Source of the DNA: Neoceratodus forsteri
Lineage: Eukaryota > Chordata > Ceratodontiformes > Ceratodontidae
Assembly: GCA_016271365.2 (NCBI GenBank)
Contig: CM057454.1
Span: 695,903,501 to 695,967,500, forward strand
Reading direction: 5' to 3'
Length of the DNA: 64,000 bases
Positions 44,516 to 54,860 of the stretch are shown piece after piece (the first letter of the stretch is position 1; the number at the start of each line of letters is the position of its first letter). The position numbers and the translations under genes were made by a program. The notes under the pieces were generated by a model. That model saw nothing but the letters and a program-made list of their open reading frames with translations, ran no database searches and was not told the DNA's origin.

Positions 44516-44773
44516 AAAAGGCTGTCACATTTTTTCCATGGTACATGTTTTGTTTTTCATAACGTTAAATCAGTGTCCCACTCAGAATGACTCAAATTCA
44601 TATGTCATATTGGCAATCTGGCACAAGTAAATTCACAGTCCTTCTATTTTACCTTCCCCACCTCTGTATTACTTCTGAGAGTGAAATACTGTAACACAAT
44701 ACATACTATATCCCACCTGCCACCCACCTGTGTGGCTCTGACAGAGATAGGGAATGTGTTCTAGGCTGCAGCT

Positions 44774-45110
44774 GTTCCCATGACCATTGACCATGACCAC
44801 CAGAAAACTGTTGTTAGCCAAAGCCACCAGATAGTGAGAGGGATGTCATCATGTGCCCCCATGACCACCACCAGAAAACCACTGTTAGCCAAAGCCACCA
44901 GATAGTGAGAGGAATGTCATCATGTGCCCCTCTCATGACCACCACCAGAAAACCACTGTTAACCAAAGCCACCAGATAGTAAGAGGGAATGCCATCATGT
45001 GCCCCCATAACCACCACTAGAAAACCACTGTTAGCCAAAGCCACCAGATAGCGAAGGAATGTCATCATGTGCCCCTGTATGACCACCACCAGTGAACCAC
45101 TGCCAGATAA
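44774..45110 (+). repeat. 71-74 bp minisatellite, 4.5 units
   Basis: The phrase gttagccaaagccaccagat starts at 44,813, 44,884, 44,958 (as gttaacc) and 45,030, giving spacings of 71, 74 and 72 bp. Each unit also holds tgtcatcatgtgcccc and accaccaccagaaaaccact. A long minus-strand frame runs through the array as a by-product. Units are 90-95% alike by eye, so it is young. Confidence 0.92.
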
Positions 45111-46456
45111 ATATGCAAGATACTATCTCATTCAGAAGGAAAGTGATTGTTTTCCATCCTGTGCCTTCCTTTGCCATGGCATATGGAGGAAGACTCCATC
45201 CAACAGCCACAGCTGCGAGGCTTCTTACTATCAATACTTTACAGTGAGTATGTTTACTATTTTTGGAACTTCCTTGAGCTGTGTTATGCTTCCTGTTGCA
45301 TATCTGAGATGCAGGTAAGAACACATGTGGTCAACTTATTTTCTCTTTTACAGGTTAAAAGTTTCAAGCACTCTCCTGGACTAGAGAACTATAGTAATGC
45401 ACTACTGTCCACAACCACCTGTAGGATATCGATTTCCAGTAAGTATATCAATTTTATTTCATAAGGTGTTTTTTGCAGTTCATTTTTTCAAAAGAGTTCA
45501 AATCATATTAAGTAGGTGATATGTAAGTCACATAATAGATTTGTCATGCATATCTGACACTGTATTGCTGCAGCAGCCATGGCGGTGTTGAACGTTTTAT
45601 GCAGGTCGCGACATGACAAGAGATGTCTTTTAAAATCTAACTTTAGTTAAGACGTTGGGAGTCGGGACAGTATATGGGTTACCCATACTAAATTTGTGAC
45701 TGTGAATTTATTTGGTCTTGTTGTGGCCAACTGTCTGACAGCTTGCTATCTGTTACTTTGGATAAATGACAGGAACAGCCACACTTTAAAAAAAATGTGT
45801 CACTGCAATCAAGTACTGTACTAATAGTTTCTTGTTTTTTTGTTTTTGCAGGAAACGTTTTGATGCTGTGTGCTGCCATTGGTCCTTTCAAACAACAAGT
45901 TCACCATCACACCCTGGGACACACATGCAAGAACTAGTATGAATCATGACCATCAGTACTGGACTGGATGATGCATGGAAAACCTATAAAGAATTTACAG
46001 AAAAGAAACCATTAATGAAAATTGCTTCCAAATGATCCCCCCCTCCAAAAAAAAATACTTACTTTCACTGGCTTGACAGTATTCCAAAGCCAACATTCCT
46101 CTTCAAGCCAAGAAATGTGCATCACAAGTTCGACTATATGACCTGTGATACAAAAAACTGCAATGATTACGTGTATATATAGAAAAATGTATATATATAT
46201 ATGTATGAAACATTTAAGGTCAGGTTCTGTGGAAAACATAATGGTGACAGGTACATTAACTTACCAAGGGTAGTATTAGTGTCCACACAAAGGGCATCCT
46301 TCATGTTGGGGTCAGTGCAGCAGAATTTGGACAACCAACATTATTATCACATCATCAAGGACAATTAACTCAATGGTCGGGTCATCCTTCTAGCACATCA
46401 TTTGGCAAAACACTGTCCATCAGCCCAGTCTGGTCAATAAGCTTAACATGAAATTG
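45111..46456. other. Unassigned sequence 3' of the hAT transposase
   Basis: No clear frame. Splice-like junctions (ttctcttttacag at about 45,343-45,355 and tttgtttttgcag at 45,839-45,851) occur but enclose no recognisable exon. Confidence 0.45.
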
Positions 46457-46830
46457 CATTTTCAGCTCTCATTTCTCTTCATCTGGAGTCGGAAATTTTC
46501 CGGGCATATGCAGCAGCATTTTTGGATGTGCACAATAATTCTGGGGACTGGGTGGCAGCAGTGCATGCATGACTGAGTGCGCCATTAATTCATGGAGACT
46601 CTTCATTCCATTTTCAGCTATCATTTCTCTTCATCTGGAGTTGGGAATTTTCTGGGCATATGACAGCAGCATTTTTGGGTGTGCACAATAATTCTGGGGA
46701 CTGGGTGGCAGCAGTGCATGCATGACTGAGTGCGCCATTATTTCATGGAGACTCTTCATTCCATTTTCAGCTATCATTTCTTTTCATCTGGAGTTGGGAA
46801 TTTTCTGGACATAAGACAGTGTCACAAGAT
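46457..46830 (+). repeat. 152-153 bp tandem repeat, ~2.4 units
   Basis: cattttcagct starts at 46,457, 46,609 and 46,762. Units share cacaataattctggggactg, gtgcatgcatgactgagtgc and ttcatggagactcttcattc, and are about 95% alike by eye. The ttcatctggagt phrase within the unit also occurs at 47,670 in the neighbouring palindrome. Confidence 0.92.
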
Positions 46831-46984
46831 TTGTACGAACACTGGCCAAAAACATTCTACAGAAAATAAAATAAAAAAGTGGTGTCCTTCCCTTCCTTGT
46901 TATATTCCAACTTAATAATCTCTGTTTCAAAACAAAATTATTTTACTGGTCTCAGCAATGTTTTATTTCTGTCTTGCTGTGTGC

Positions 46985-48100
46985 TTCTGTGGAAAAGCAG
47001 GAGTGAGAAGTGCAATAATCTGCTAAACAGCATGTGATGTGTGCACTGTCAGGTTGTCACTGCCCACTGAGCCCCTGAAAACATATTATATGAGTTGGTC
47101 CTCTGTTACTGATGGTACAAATAAAATATATGTTGTATATTCTTTATTGTTTCTACCATTAATAGTAGCACAAGACAGCTATCATATATGTTTTCAGGGG
47201 CTAGGCAGTGTGTCCTGACAGTGCACACATGCTGTTTAGCAGATTATTCACTGCCTCACCTCTTTCAACAAACAAACCACGACAGAAAGGAAACATTACT
47301 GAGGCACCGAAAGAAAATATTTCATGTTAAACAGACATTATTAAATAGGAATACACAAGGTCCAGATCCAGGCTGTGGTAACACTGGGGACAGGTGCTGT
47401 TAGAGAGCATCTAGCTGCAAAAGTGCAAGACAAAACCAGAAAGAAGCACTGCAGAGGAATAAATGGAAAGAAAAATTGTTCACTGCTACTGCAAATGTAT
47501 TGATGGCAAAGCAAGGCACAGAAATAATCCTTGCACTTCAGCAGTTAGGCCTTCATTAGGGGGCCTCCTAATGAAGGCCTAAGCACCGAAGCGCAGGGGT
47601 CATTTGTGTGTGGCTTGTTTTGCCTTCAATACATTTGCAGTAGCAGTGAAGATTTTTTCTTTCCATTCATTCATCTGGAGTGCTGGCTTTCTGGTTTTAT
47701 CTTGGACTTTTGGAGATAGCTGCACATCTCTATCAGCAGCCGTTCCCAGTGTTACTGCAGCGTGCTTCTGGACCTTGTGTATTCCTACTTAATAAATGTC
47801 TGTTTAACATGAAATATTTTTTGTGGCTCAATAATGTTTCCTTTCTGTCGTGGTTTGTTTGTTTAAAAGCAAGAGTGGGCAGTGCAATAATCTGCTAAAC
47901 AGCATATGTGCACTGTCAGGAGCACACTGTCCAGCCCCTTGAAAATACATTATGTGAGTTGGACCGCAGTTAGTGATGGCACAAATATAATATACATTAT
48001 ATCTTCTTTATTCTTTATACCATCAACAGTGGAACAAGTCAGCTAGCATATATGTTTTTAGGGGTCTGGGCAGTGTGCACCTGACATAACAGTGCATGGG
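46985..48100. repeat. Nested palindrome, ~1.1 kb
   Basis: The centre is a 16-bp perfect stem ttaggccttcattagg / cctaatgaaggcctaa at 47,545-47,560 and 47,567-47,582 with a 6-base loop. Beyond a variable region, the outer arms pair again: ctttcaacaaacaaaccacg, acattattaaataggaatac and acacaaggtcc on the left (47,255-47,370) against ggaccttgtgtattcctact, catgaaatattttttgtggc and cgtggtttgtttgtttaaaa on the right (47,770-47,870). Pairing continues to about 47,170 and 47,955. Each flank is itself a smaller palindrome around cagcatgtg/cacatgctg (about 46,995-47,270 and 47,880-48,100). Confidence 0.85.
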
Positions 48101-48162
48101 GGGGAATAACAACAGCAAAAAAGGACAGTGACCTGTGTCAGATGACATAAATGTATGCAAGA

Positions 48163-48527
48163 AATATGAGAAGGACGTTAGAGGGCTGGGAGACAGAGTA
48201 TACTGGGATGCATTGGGAAGCCATCACATTAAAATGAAGTCCAAAAATGAAAGAGACACTAAAGGACATTATGTATAACCTAAAAGGAAAGGGGGGCATG
48301 ATAGAAACTAGGAAGTACCAAAAGGGAATAATCAACGTACAAGAAGGTAGCATTATACAAAAAAAAAAGATGTGCCCAAAGAAGGAGGCAAAATTTGAAA
48401 ATAGATGGGTGGTGGATCGGGAAGATTGAGGGACAACACCAGGAAGTAATATATCACAGAGAGGGTGGTGGGTACAAGGAGTCAGGAGGAAGGACAAACA
48501 TTTTAAACAAAACTAGGTTTCTATGTT
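48163..48527 (+). mobile_element. CR1 LINE scrap with internal deletion
   Basis: The phrase gagaaggacgttagagggctgg is followed by gtatactgggatgcattggg (CR1 C-terminal text, compare 59,255). Much of the FWRPHL region is skipped, and it continues gggggcatgatagaaacta (ERGDMIET) and cacagagagggtggtgggta (the RVV box). It ends with aactaggtttctatgttct at 48,527. Highly decayed. Confidence 0.8.
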
Positions 48528-49026
48528 CTGGTTGGAGAGCAGCAGTTGGAGCATCCCCATTATCTGCAGCTGGTGACCTTCAATTCTATCCAACTGCTGC
48601 TCCATACTATCGAGATGATGGTTAACCATATCCATCTCACTCCACAACAGGGCCACATCAGCCTGCTGCTGTCCCCAGGCAGTGTAGTGAAAAACTCCCA
48701 TACCACAGAGCTTCAGGGAGGACCAGGCACAGGCATGGGGGAGGGCCCAGGTGTTACTGCCACCAGCTGCTGCTGCCCGATTGGGGCTGGGGGTGCAAAA
48801 CATTTGGCGTTGACACAGGGGCCATAGCAGGTGGTGGTGGCATGGGGGACACTGCTATGTGCCATGTCTGGAGGTGGTACTGCCAGCCCTGAACTAACTG
48901 CTTCAGGTGGGGACCTCCATGTATGTTGTTGCAGTTTATTCGGAGAACATCACCATGTGTGTGTACTCCGATGTGATCCCCCACTGCACCATGTGTAAAA
49001 CCACCTCTTCCTCGATCATTCTCCAT
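48528..49026 (-). pseudogene. Unidentified ORF remnant (DNA-transposon accessory protein?)
   Basis: Two overlapping minus-strand frames. The upstream one (49,026-48,754) starts at an ATG and gives a Pro/Gln-rich peptide (MPPPPAMAPVSTPNVLHPQP) preceded by a His/Gly-rich start. The downstream one (48,803-48,513) ends in a short amphipathic helix, SMEQQLDRIEGHQLQIMGML, with a regular hydrophobic spacing. The layout, a Pro-rich linker then a short coiled coil, resembles the C-terminal half of Myb/SANT-like partner proteins of PIF/Harbinger transposons, but no Myb domain is visible. Function not assigned. CR1 text abuts its 3' end at 48,527. Confidence 0.35.
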
Positions 49027-49059
49027 TAGTGCGTCTCTCTGTCTCTCTCTATGTTTCTT

Positions 49060-50694
49060 TCACACAGACACACACTGACAGAAAAAAATTCACACAGAAC
49101 TAACAAAAAATACACACAAGCTACAATACCCTTTCACACTCCACAAAATAAACAAAGCAAATTAGTACAAAAAAATCAACTTTTGTATCTGATTTGCTTT
49201 CCAGCAGCTTTCACCAGCTCAACTACTGTAGGTCCTGCTCCTGCTACAGCAAGGTGAAAGTGAAACTGTTTCACTTCCTGACTTCCTGCTGCAGTCTGAA
49301 GAGAGGCATGTGACCTGAAGACTGTGAGACTGTGTGAGCCATGTGATCTGTGGCCTATTTATCACTCATTTTGCCTTATTTTACTGCAACGTGGAATAAG
49401 GTGAAGTAATACAACACAAAGTGCACTCAGAAAGGTGAAATTCAGCCTTTCTGAATGAACTTCGCCTAGCACTCTGTGATGTGAAGTGGTGGACTTCGCA
49501 TCCACTTTGTGGGTGGAATAACATTTCAATGCATCTCTGTTTATGATATATCTAAAGAGATTCTCAATGGTGGCCCACAATGCTACTGCAGGCATGCAAG
49601 TAATTTCTTTAGGGATATCAGAAATTTCAGGAAATACTTAACCATGTCTTTGAGCAACTTTACAATCAGGCTGTGTTTGTAATTTGTAATGATACAGTGG
49701 AGGATTTTTCAAGCCTATCCCCAGATGCAATTTTCTACTGTACAACTTTGGACATAGAAACATTGCTCCTATGCCCACTTTTCACAGCTAGGACATAGAT
49801 ATGTCCAATTTTCAAAACTCTAACTTAGTTACATTATATCCATTTTGCAAGGGTTCAGATATAAATATGCCTGGACACAATTTTCCAACCAAGCATAACC
49901 TGGTATATCATTTGCATCTACAGTATGTTTAGCATTTGTTTTAATCCCAAACCGGATGTGAGTACCATGAAATAACTAGAAATTCTGCAGAGAAGTGCAA
50001 CCATTAAAACATAGCTGTAACAAGATAGAACATGTTGAAGACGTGCCATGGCAATTTTGGCAAAGAGGTACCAAAGTGTTCTGGCTCACAAATTTTATTT
50101 TCCTAGTTACAACACTGTGTGTATGTAAGTGGGAAATATACTGAGATAGCTTAAAAAGACCAACTTGATAGTAAAAATCACTCCCTCCATGAATGAAAAT
50201 TTAACAACTCTGTAATAAGGGACCACTGTGCAGCATATTCAAAGCTTGAGCAAAGTGCCTCATGAAGTCCTTTACCTGTGAGCAAAGTATGGTAATCATA
50301 TAAGTGTGGTACTGTATAATCATCCATGCTCAGAACAAAGTTTGCTAGAGCAATTAATATTTGAATATATCCCTCCTCTAATAGCAGAACAATGAAAGCA
50401 CTAACTGCAGTGCTTTCACAGAGCACCATACAGACTTATTTTGAATAATTATACACTTTCCTTTTTAATTTCATTTTATTATTATTTTAAAGGAAGACAG
50501 GTATTCAATACATATTAAGGATGACCTCTAGTCTAATTTAGTGGAGGAGCAGTATTAATATTTTAGACTAAATCTGCTCCTAAACTTTATGCAGTGACAC
50601 TTAAATGATAAGTAAACAGGCCTGATACTGAAATAAGAAGAGATTGTTTTAAAGTCTCACAGATTGGAACTAGAAGTCTAGAAATATGAACTTA
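49060..50694. other. Unassigned sequence
   Basis: Up to about 49,530 it carries short reiterated gtgaag/cttcgc motifs (49,395-49,510) similar in kind to those at the hAT left end. From 49,530 on, nothing is recognised and no frame exceeds about 85 codons. Confidence 0.45.
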
Positions 50695-50699
50695 CAAAA

Positions 50700-51265
50700 T
50701 TGCTAGCAGATACAGGCAATTGGGTCTATCTAGTCTGCTTGTGTGTGCAGCACTTCAGTCTATTAGACTGCAGCTGCCCCCCCATATGCCCTCCACCCAT
50801 CTCATGCCCCCCAGTTTGTACCTTCCCCTTGAATCTGTCCCAACCCCTCCTGAAACCCCCAATACTCTGCAGTGATACAACCTCCTCTGGCAGAACATTC
50901 CACCCTGCCACCACCCTTTCTGTGAAATAGTGCCTTCTCTGTTCCCTCTAGAACCTTCCCCCTTCCAACTTCATAGAGTGTCCCCTGGTTTCCCTTCTGC
51001 TCTTCAGATTGAACATACACCTGGTGTCAACCTGTTCAAACCCTTCAGGTACTTGAAGGTCTCAATCATATCCCCTCTCTCCCTTCTTACCTCTAGGGTA
51101 TACATATTGAGGTCTCTCAGTCTCTCCTCATATGGTCTGTCCCCCAACCCCAGGATCATTTTGTTTTCCTCGCTGTACGCCCTCAGTAGTTTGATGTCCC
51201 TTTTCAAGTAGGGGCACCAAAATTACATGCAGTACTCTAGGTGCGGTCTCAGCAGGGGTCTGTAC
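50700..51265 (-). mobile_element. CR1 LINE, 3' part
   Basis: Minus-strand text from about 51,265 reads CR1 C-terminal protein: PYLKRDIKLLRAYSEENKMI, YEERLRDLNMYTLEVRRERG and DMIETFKYLKGLNRLTPGVC, then a decayed RKGGGRVECSARG-like RVVDAWN box. Its subfamily differs from the others: the 3' UTR has gccctccacccatctcatgc on the plus strand. It abuts the 3' end of the next LINE with no CR1 text on the far side, so it is either 5'-truncated there or rearranged. Confidence 0.83.
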
Positions 51266-51299
51266 AAGTTTCAAATTTTCAAATTTCAAGTTTATTGCA

Positions 51300-51440
51300 G
51301 GAAAACTCTGTTTGAGCAAGCTCATTCACAAGGAGGTTCTGAGACATTTACAAATACATATCATTATTACTCATTCACAAGGAGGTCCTGAGACATTTGC
51401 ATATCATTATTACCCAGTCACAAGGAGGTCCTGAGGCATT
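51300..51440 (-). repeat. ~55-bp tandem repeat in LINE 3' UTR, 3 units
   Basis: The phrase cacaaggaggtcctgagaca (plus strand) recurs at about 51,328, 51,375 and 51,419, separated by atatcattattac-type spacers. Short 3' UTR repeats of this kind are common in L2/Rex1 elements. Confidence 0.85.
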
Positions 51441-52239
51441 TACACATATAAATCATTGTTACATAGATGGAGCAATTGTATATAGGTAAGCACAGTGAGT
51501 ACATGTAGTCCAAGAGTTATGCAACTTGGTAATCTACCTAGTAGCTACAACATAGCAGCACATGGTCCAGTTGAGTCATACATTATGTCAAGTGGAGAGA
51601 ATAATAGAAAGAAAAACTTATACCAGGTAGGCAATTACATTCCGGTTAAGGGAGTAGAAGGGGATCAGCACACAAAAGCTTGGCTTGTAGTTAGAGGGAG
51701 GCATAGTAGCAGCTGCAGATGTCTTTTATTTTAGAGACTGCTAGTGTTTTGTAGGAACTGATTGAGACAGTGCTGGTTAGCTTCAGTATGGATTGTAGTT
51801 GATTCCAAATGTTGGGGAGGGCATATGAGACAGCCCATCGGCCAAGTGTAGTATGAGTCCTAGGAACATCTAATAGGATGTAATCAGATTTCCTTAGGGA
51901 GTAAGCACTATGGGAGATGCGTAGTAGAGATGTTAAACAGTCCAGCAGTTTGTGCAGAAGTATCTTGAGGGTCCAGATACCTGCATGGAGCATGCGTCTG
52001 GTGGCAAGTGAGGTCCAGCCAACCGCTGCATATAGATCGTAATGGTGGGTCCTGAAAGTGAAGCTAGTAATGAATCATTGAGCATGGTGGAAGAGAACAT
52101 CCAGCTTGGTAAGGCTAGAGGCTGTGGAGGAGATGTATATAAAATCCCCATAATCTAGTAGGGGAAGGAAGGTTGCTTGGACAAGCCATATGCGGGTCAC
52201 AAGAGAGAAGAGGGATCTATTTTTAAAAAAGAATCCCAG

Positions 52240-53020
52240 TCATGCTTTGAGCCTCTTGGATAGGTCCTCAATATGGTCATTGAAAGATAGCTTGTTGTCT
52301 ATCCACATGCCTAGGTATTTGAATTTAGGCACGATTTCCAAGGATTCACCCAGCGAGGTTACTATAAAGTCCTGCGGTAGGACAGGTAAGGCACCAGGTG
52401 AGAGATACCGTGTAAAAATCATTGCCTTGGTTTTTTTGGCATTTAGGAGAAGTTTGGCTTTGATGAGATTGTTTTCTAACTGATGAAAGTCGGCTTGCAA
52501 CACTTCCCTGATTTCAGATAAGGTTGTACCTGAGGTGTATTATACTGTGTCATACACAAAGAAATGTATGCTGGATTTTTTTATGAAGAAGTTAAGATCA
52601 TTCATATATAGGGAGAGAAGGATGGGCCTAGGATGGAGCCTTGGGGAACTCCCCTGACAATTGAGAAAGGGGCTGATAGTAGGCCATTGGCTTTGACTTT
52701 TTGTATCCTTCCAGAGAGATAACTGTTGAACCATTGAGTGGTATGTGAGTGGCACCTATTTTGGTAAGGCAGGTAATTAGGAAGTGATCGGCAGTATCAA
52801 AAGCTTTTCTAAGGTCCAGAAAGACTGCACCAACAACCTTCTTGGAATCCATAGCAGTGATCCAGTCATTAGAGACTTTAGCCAGAGCTGAGATGGTACT
52901 ATGTTTAGACATGAAGCCAGATTGTGCAGGATTTAAGAGTGAGTGCACTTCAAGATGAGTTTTTAGTTGGTTGTAGACCAGTTTTTCTAGGGTTTTTGAG
53001 AGAACAGGCAGAATGGACAT
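52240..53020 (-). pseudogene. L2/Rex1-like reverse transcriptase
   Basis: The first frame (53,020-52,628) reads MSILPVLSKTLEKLVYNQLK, LLNPAQSGFMSKHSTISALA and GAVFLDLRKAFDTADHFLIT, with the catalytic D of the AFD box, then passes to other frames for GYKKSK. The GVPQGSILGPILFSLYMNDL-like segment spans about 52,660-52,560, with a frameshift at FVYDTV where YADDT is expected. The frame at 52,503-52,240 (LQADFHQLENNLIKAKLLLN, then FKYLGMWIDNKLSFNDHIED) is the thumb. The active-site box appears lost (VYDTV). Confidence 0.85.
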
Positions 53021-53289
53021 AGGCCTATAATTGTTTAGATTACAAGGGTCTCCTGATTTGAAGACAGGAAGAATATGGGCAGATTTCCAGCAGGATGGGA
53101 CTGTGGCAGAGGTAATGGAGAGGTTGAAAATATGGAGGATGGGAGCTGTGAGCTGGGAAAAGCCTAATCACAGGAAGAATGGTTCAAGAGCATCGCCCCT
53201 GAGACTTTTCCTGTACAGGGCAACATGATCTTTAAAAATGTATATCGTTATCCCAGTGTTATTATATTTAGCTCATATGTTGCTCATAC

Positions 53290-54118
53290 AGATCAAAGCT
53301 GTTACCTAATTAAATTCAAATAAAACTTAAACATTAAACTATTTTCTCAAGTTGTCAAATCTCATTAAAATCATTCATTCATTTCATCATTCTGTTTCCT
53401 GAACAGCTGTGAGAGTGGTTTATCAGATAGTGTGATTCCACTTCTATTGATGAGTTTACTTCATACTGGGCTTGCAAAAGAAACCAACTGGTCAGTTTCA
53501 ATAAAGACTGAAAAGTTTGCTTCAAAAGAATTTGCACCTTTACTGGTGCCAGAAATTGAAAAGTTCCCCAAAGTGTGATGACCTCCTGCCTGTAATTTAG
53601 AAATGTCCAGTGTCTTTGTTGAGTTTGAAATGAAAAGTCAGGTAAATAAAAAATCTAAAAGGTATTGTTAGTTTTACATTAGTATCTGTATCTGTGCCTT
53701 GAAGATCAGCTTGTATAGCTAATTTATTTCCTTCCTGTTGCACCCCAGGAGACCCTTGAAAGTATTTTCTCTGTACTGTAGTCTAAATGCCTATGTGATG
53801 AATGGTAGATTATCAGGGGACAAGTCAAAAATGTCAATGAAGATATATTTTACCAAATGTCTTTCTCACATTACAAAAATTAGCATCCAAATTATTATGA
53901 AGCCGGAAAATCCTTATTTTTATATCTGACTTGGTTTTCATTATTTCTCCACATTGCTGTATAAGTTAATTTTTTGAAGTGTTGCAGAATTTGTGGTTTC
54001 TTTTGAAAAATTTCTATTTTCCACACTATTGATCTTAGAAGTATTAACCTTAATTTGAGTTGTTAGTTCAAATCTCCTTTGTTGACTTTTATAAAAAATC
54101 CAGTTTTGCACTAAAAGC

Positions 54119-54178
<60 letters not shown>

Positions 54179-54860
54179 AAAATCATTAGGATTCTGTTGA
54201 TATACTTTCCAAAAGAATCTAAGGTGTAACCAGTAGCAGGAAAAGTAGGATCACTAGAATGGGGACTAGAATATTTATTAGGAGGGTTGTTGTTCTACAA
54301 AGGCATAACATCCAAGATTATAGCAAAGGTAGATGCCATTTGCAATTCTGGTAATCCTTGCAATACTTTAGAACCATGTTTTGCTCTTTCATTAAATTGA
54401 CTCTCAGGAGACCATAACAGAATGGGGGTCAGAAACTTGAGTAACAATTAATACATGTTCCACATTTGTCTTAATCTGTTAGTTAGGATGAGAAGTGAAT
54501 GCAGGTTGAGAGAGGTTAATTTCACCAGGAGATGCCAGCTTTGTTTGTGCTCCAGTAGGGGAGAATTCTGTGAGAGTGTCTGAGCCAACTAGCACCCCAC
54601 TCTGAGGGCTGAATCCTGGCCAAAGTAGGATTTATTTTGAAGGGTCTTATCATAGGGAGGCAAACTCCTGTTTCAAGGAAGAAGTTGCTCTGTTCTTCCT
54701 GTTTTCTGTCATCAAACCAGGTAAGTCAAAAAGTGTTCACATTGAAGTTAAACAGTGTCTTTGTGAACTCATTTGAGAGAGCTCCCTCAATGTGCTGCTG
54801 CTCTGTCATTGGCCCCATGCAGACCTATTAAGGGGATCAAGGTTGAACTATGAACAGGCT
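53290..54860 (-). pseudogene. L1 ORF1 remnant (second L1 subfamily)
   Basis: Decayed minus-strand frames read, in order, a Ser/Thr-rich N-terminal part (54,600-54,540), a coiled-coil-like stretch (KINSVENRNFSKETTNSATL near 54,020), and then VQQEGNKLAIQADLQGTDTD and TNVKLTIPF (53,750-53,660). These are followed by LTFHFKLNKDTG, which fits the RRM-to-C-terminal part of L1 ORF1p. The family is recognised from general memory of amphibian L1 ORF1 text, so the call is moderate. A GAAA microsatellite interrupts it. No ORF2 follows downstream. Confidence 0.5.
54118..54178. repeat. (TTTC)n microsatellite
   Basis: About 15 uninterrupted TTTC units, the complement of the GAAA type at 23.2 kb, within the L1 ORF1 remnant. 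Confidence 0.97.

Larger units (their letters stand above)
37855..44520 (+). mobile_element. Decayed hAT transposon (BED finger), split by a CR1
   Basis: The left end tagtggtgggtaaagt resembles hAT termini (tagtgatgggc-type). It is followed by 200 bp of reiterated ctttgtg/cacgaag and gtgaag motifs (37,880-38,090), as in hAT sub-terminal binding arrays. The transposase remnant runs from about 39,060 to 44,510 on the plus strand. A CR1 (41,568-43,590) lies inside it. The right terminal repeat was not found. Sub-terminal-like text (ctttgtgttgtattacttca in reverse at about 49,395-49,430) hints the element may extend to about 49.5 kb. The 8-bp target duplication cannot be confirmed. Confidence 0.8.
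51266..53221 (-). mobile_element. L2/Rex1-like LINE, 5'-truncated
   Basis: The 3' end at 51,266 has an AATAAA-type sequence and a gaaatttgaaaatttgaaa tail in sense orientation. Sense order: RT start near 53,100 (CWKSAHILPVFKSGDPCNLN), RT body to about 52,540, thumb region (52,503-52,240), and C-terminus with LRISHSAYSLRKSDYILLDV and LGRWAVSYALPNIWNQLQSI (51,930-51,750). About 1.95 kb with several frameshifts. Confidence 0.88.

Noticed and set aside
44814..45089. 91-codon minus-strand frame rich in Gly, Phe and Val
   Set aside because: It reads through the 71-74 bp minisatellite; no start context or homologue.
45343..45910. Splice-acceptor and donor-like signals suggesting exons
   Set aside because: The enclosed segments encode nothing recognisable and have stops; such signals are frequent by chance.
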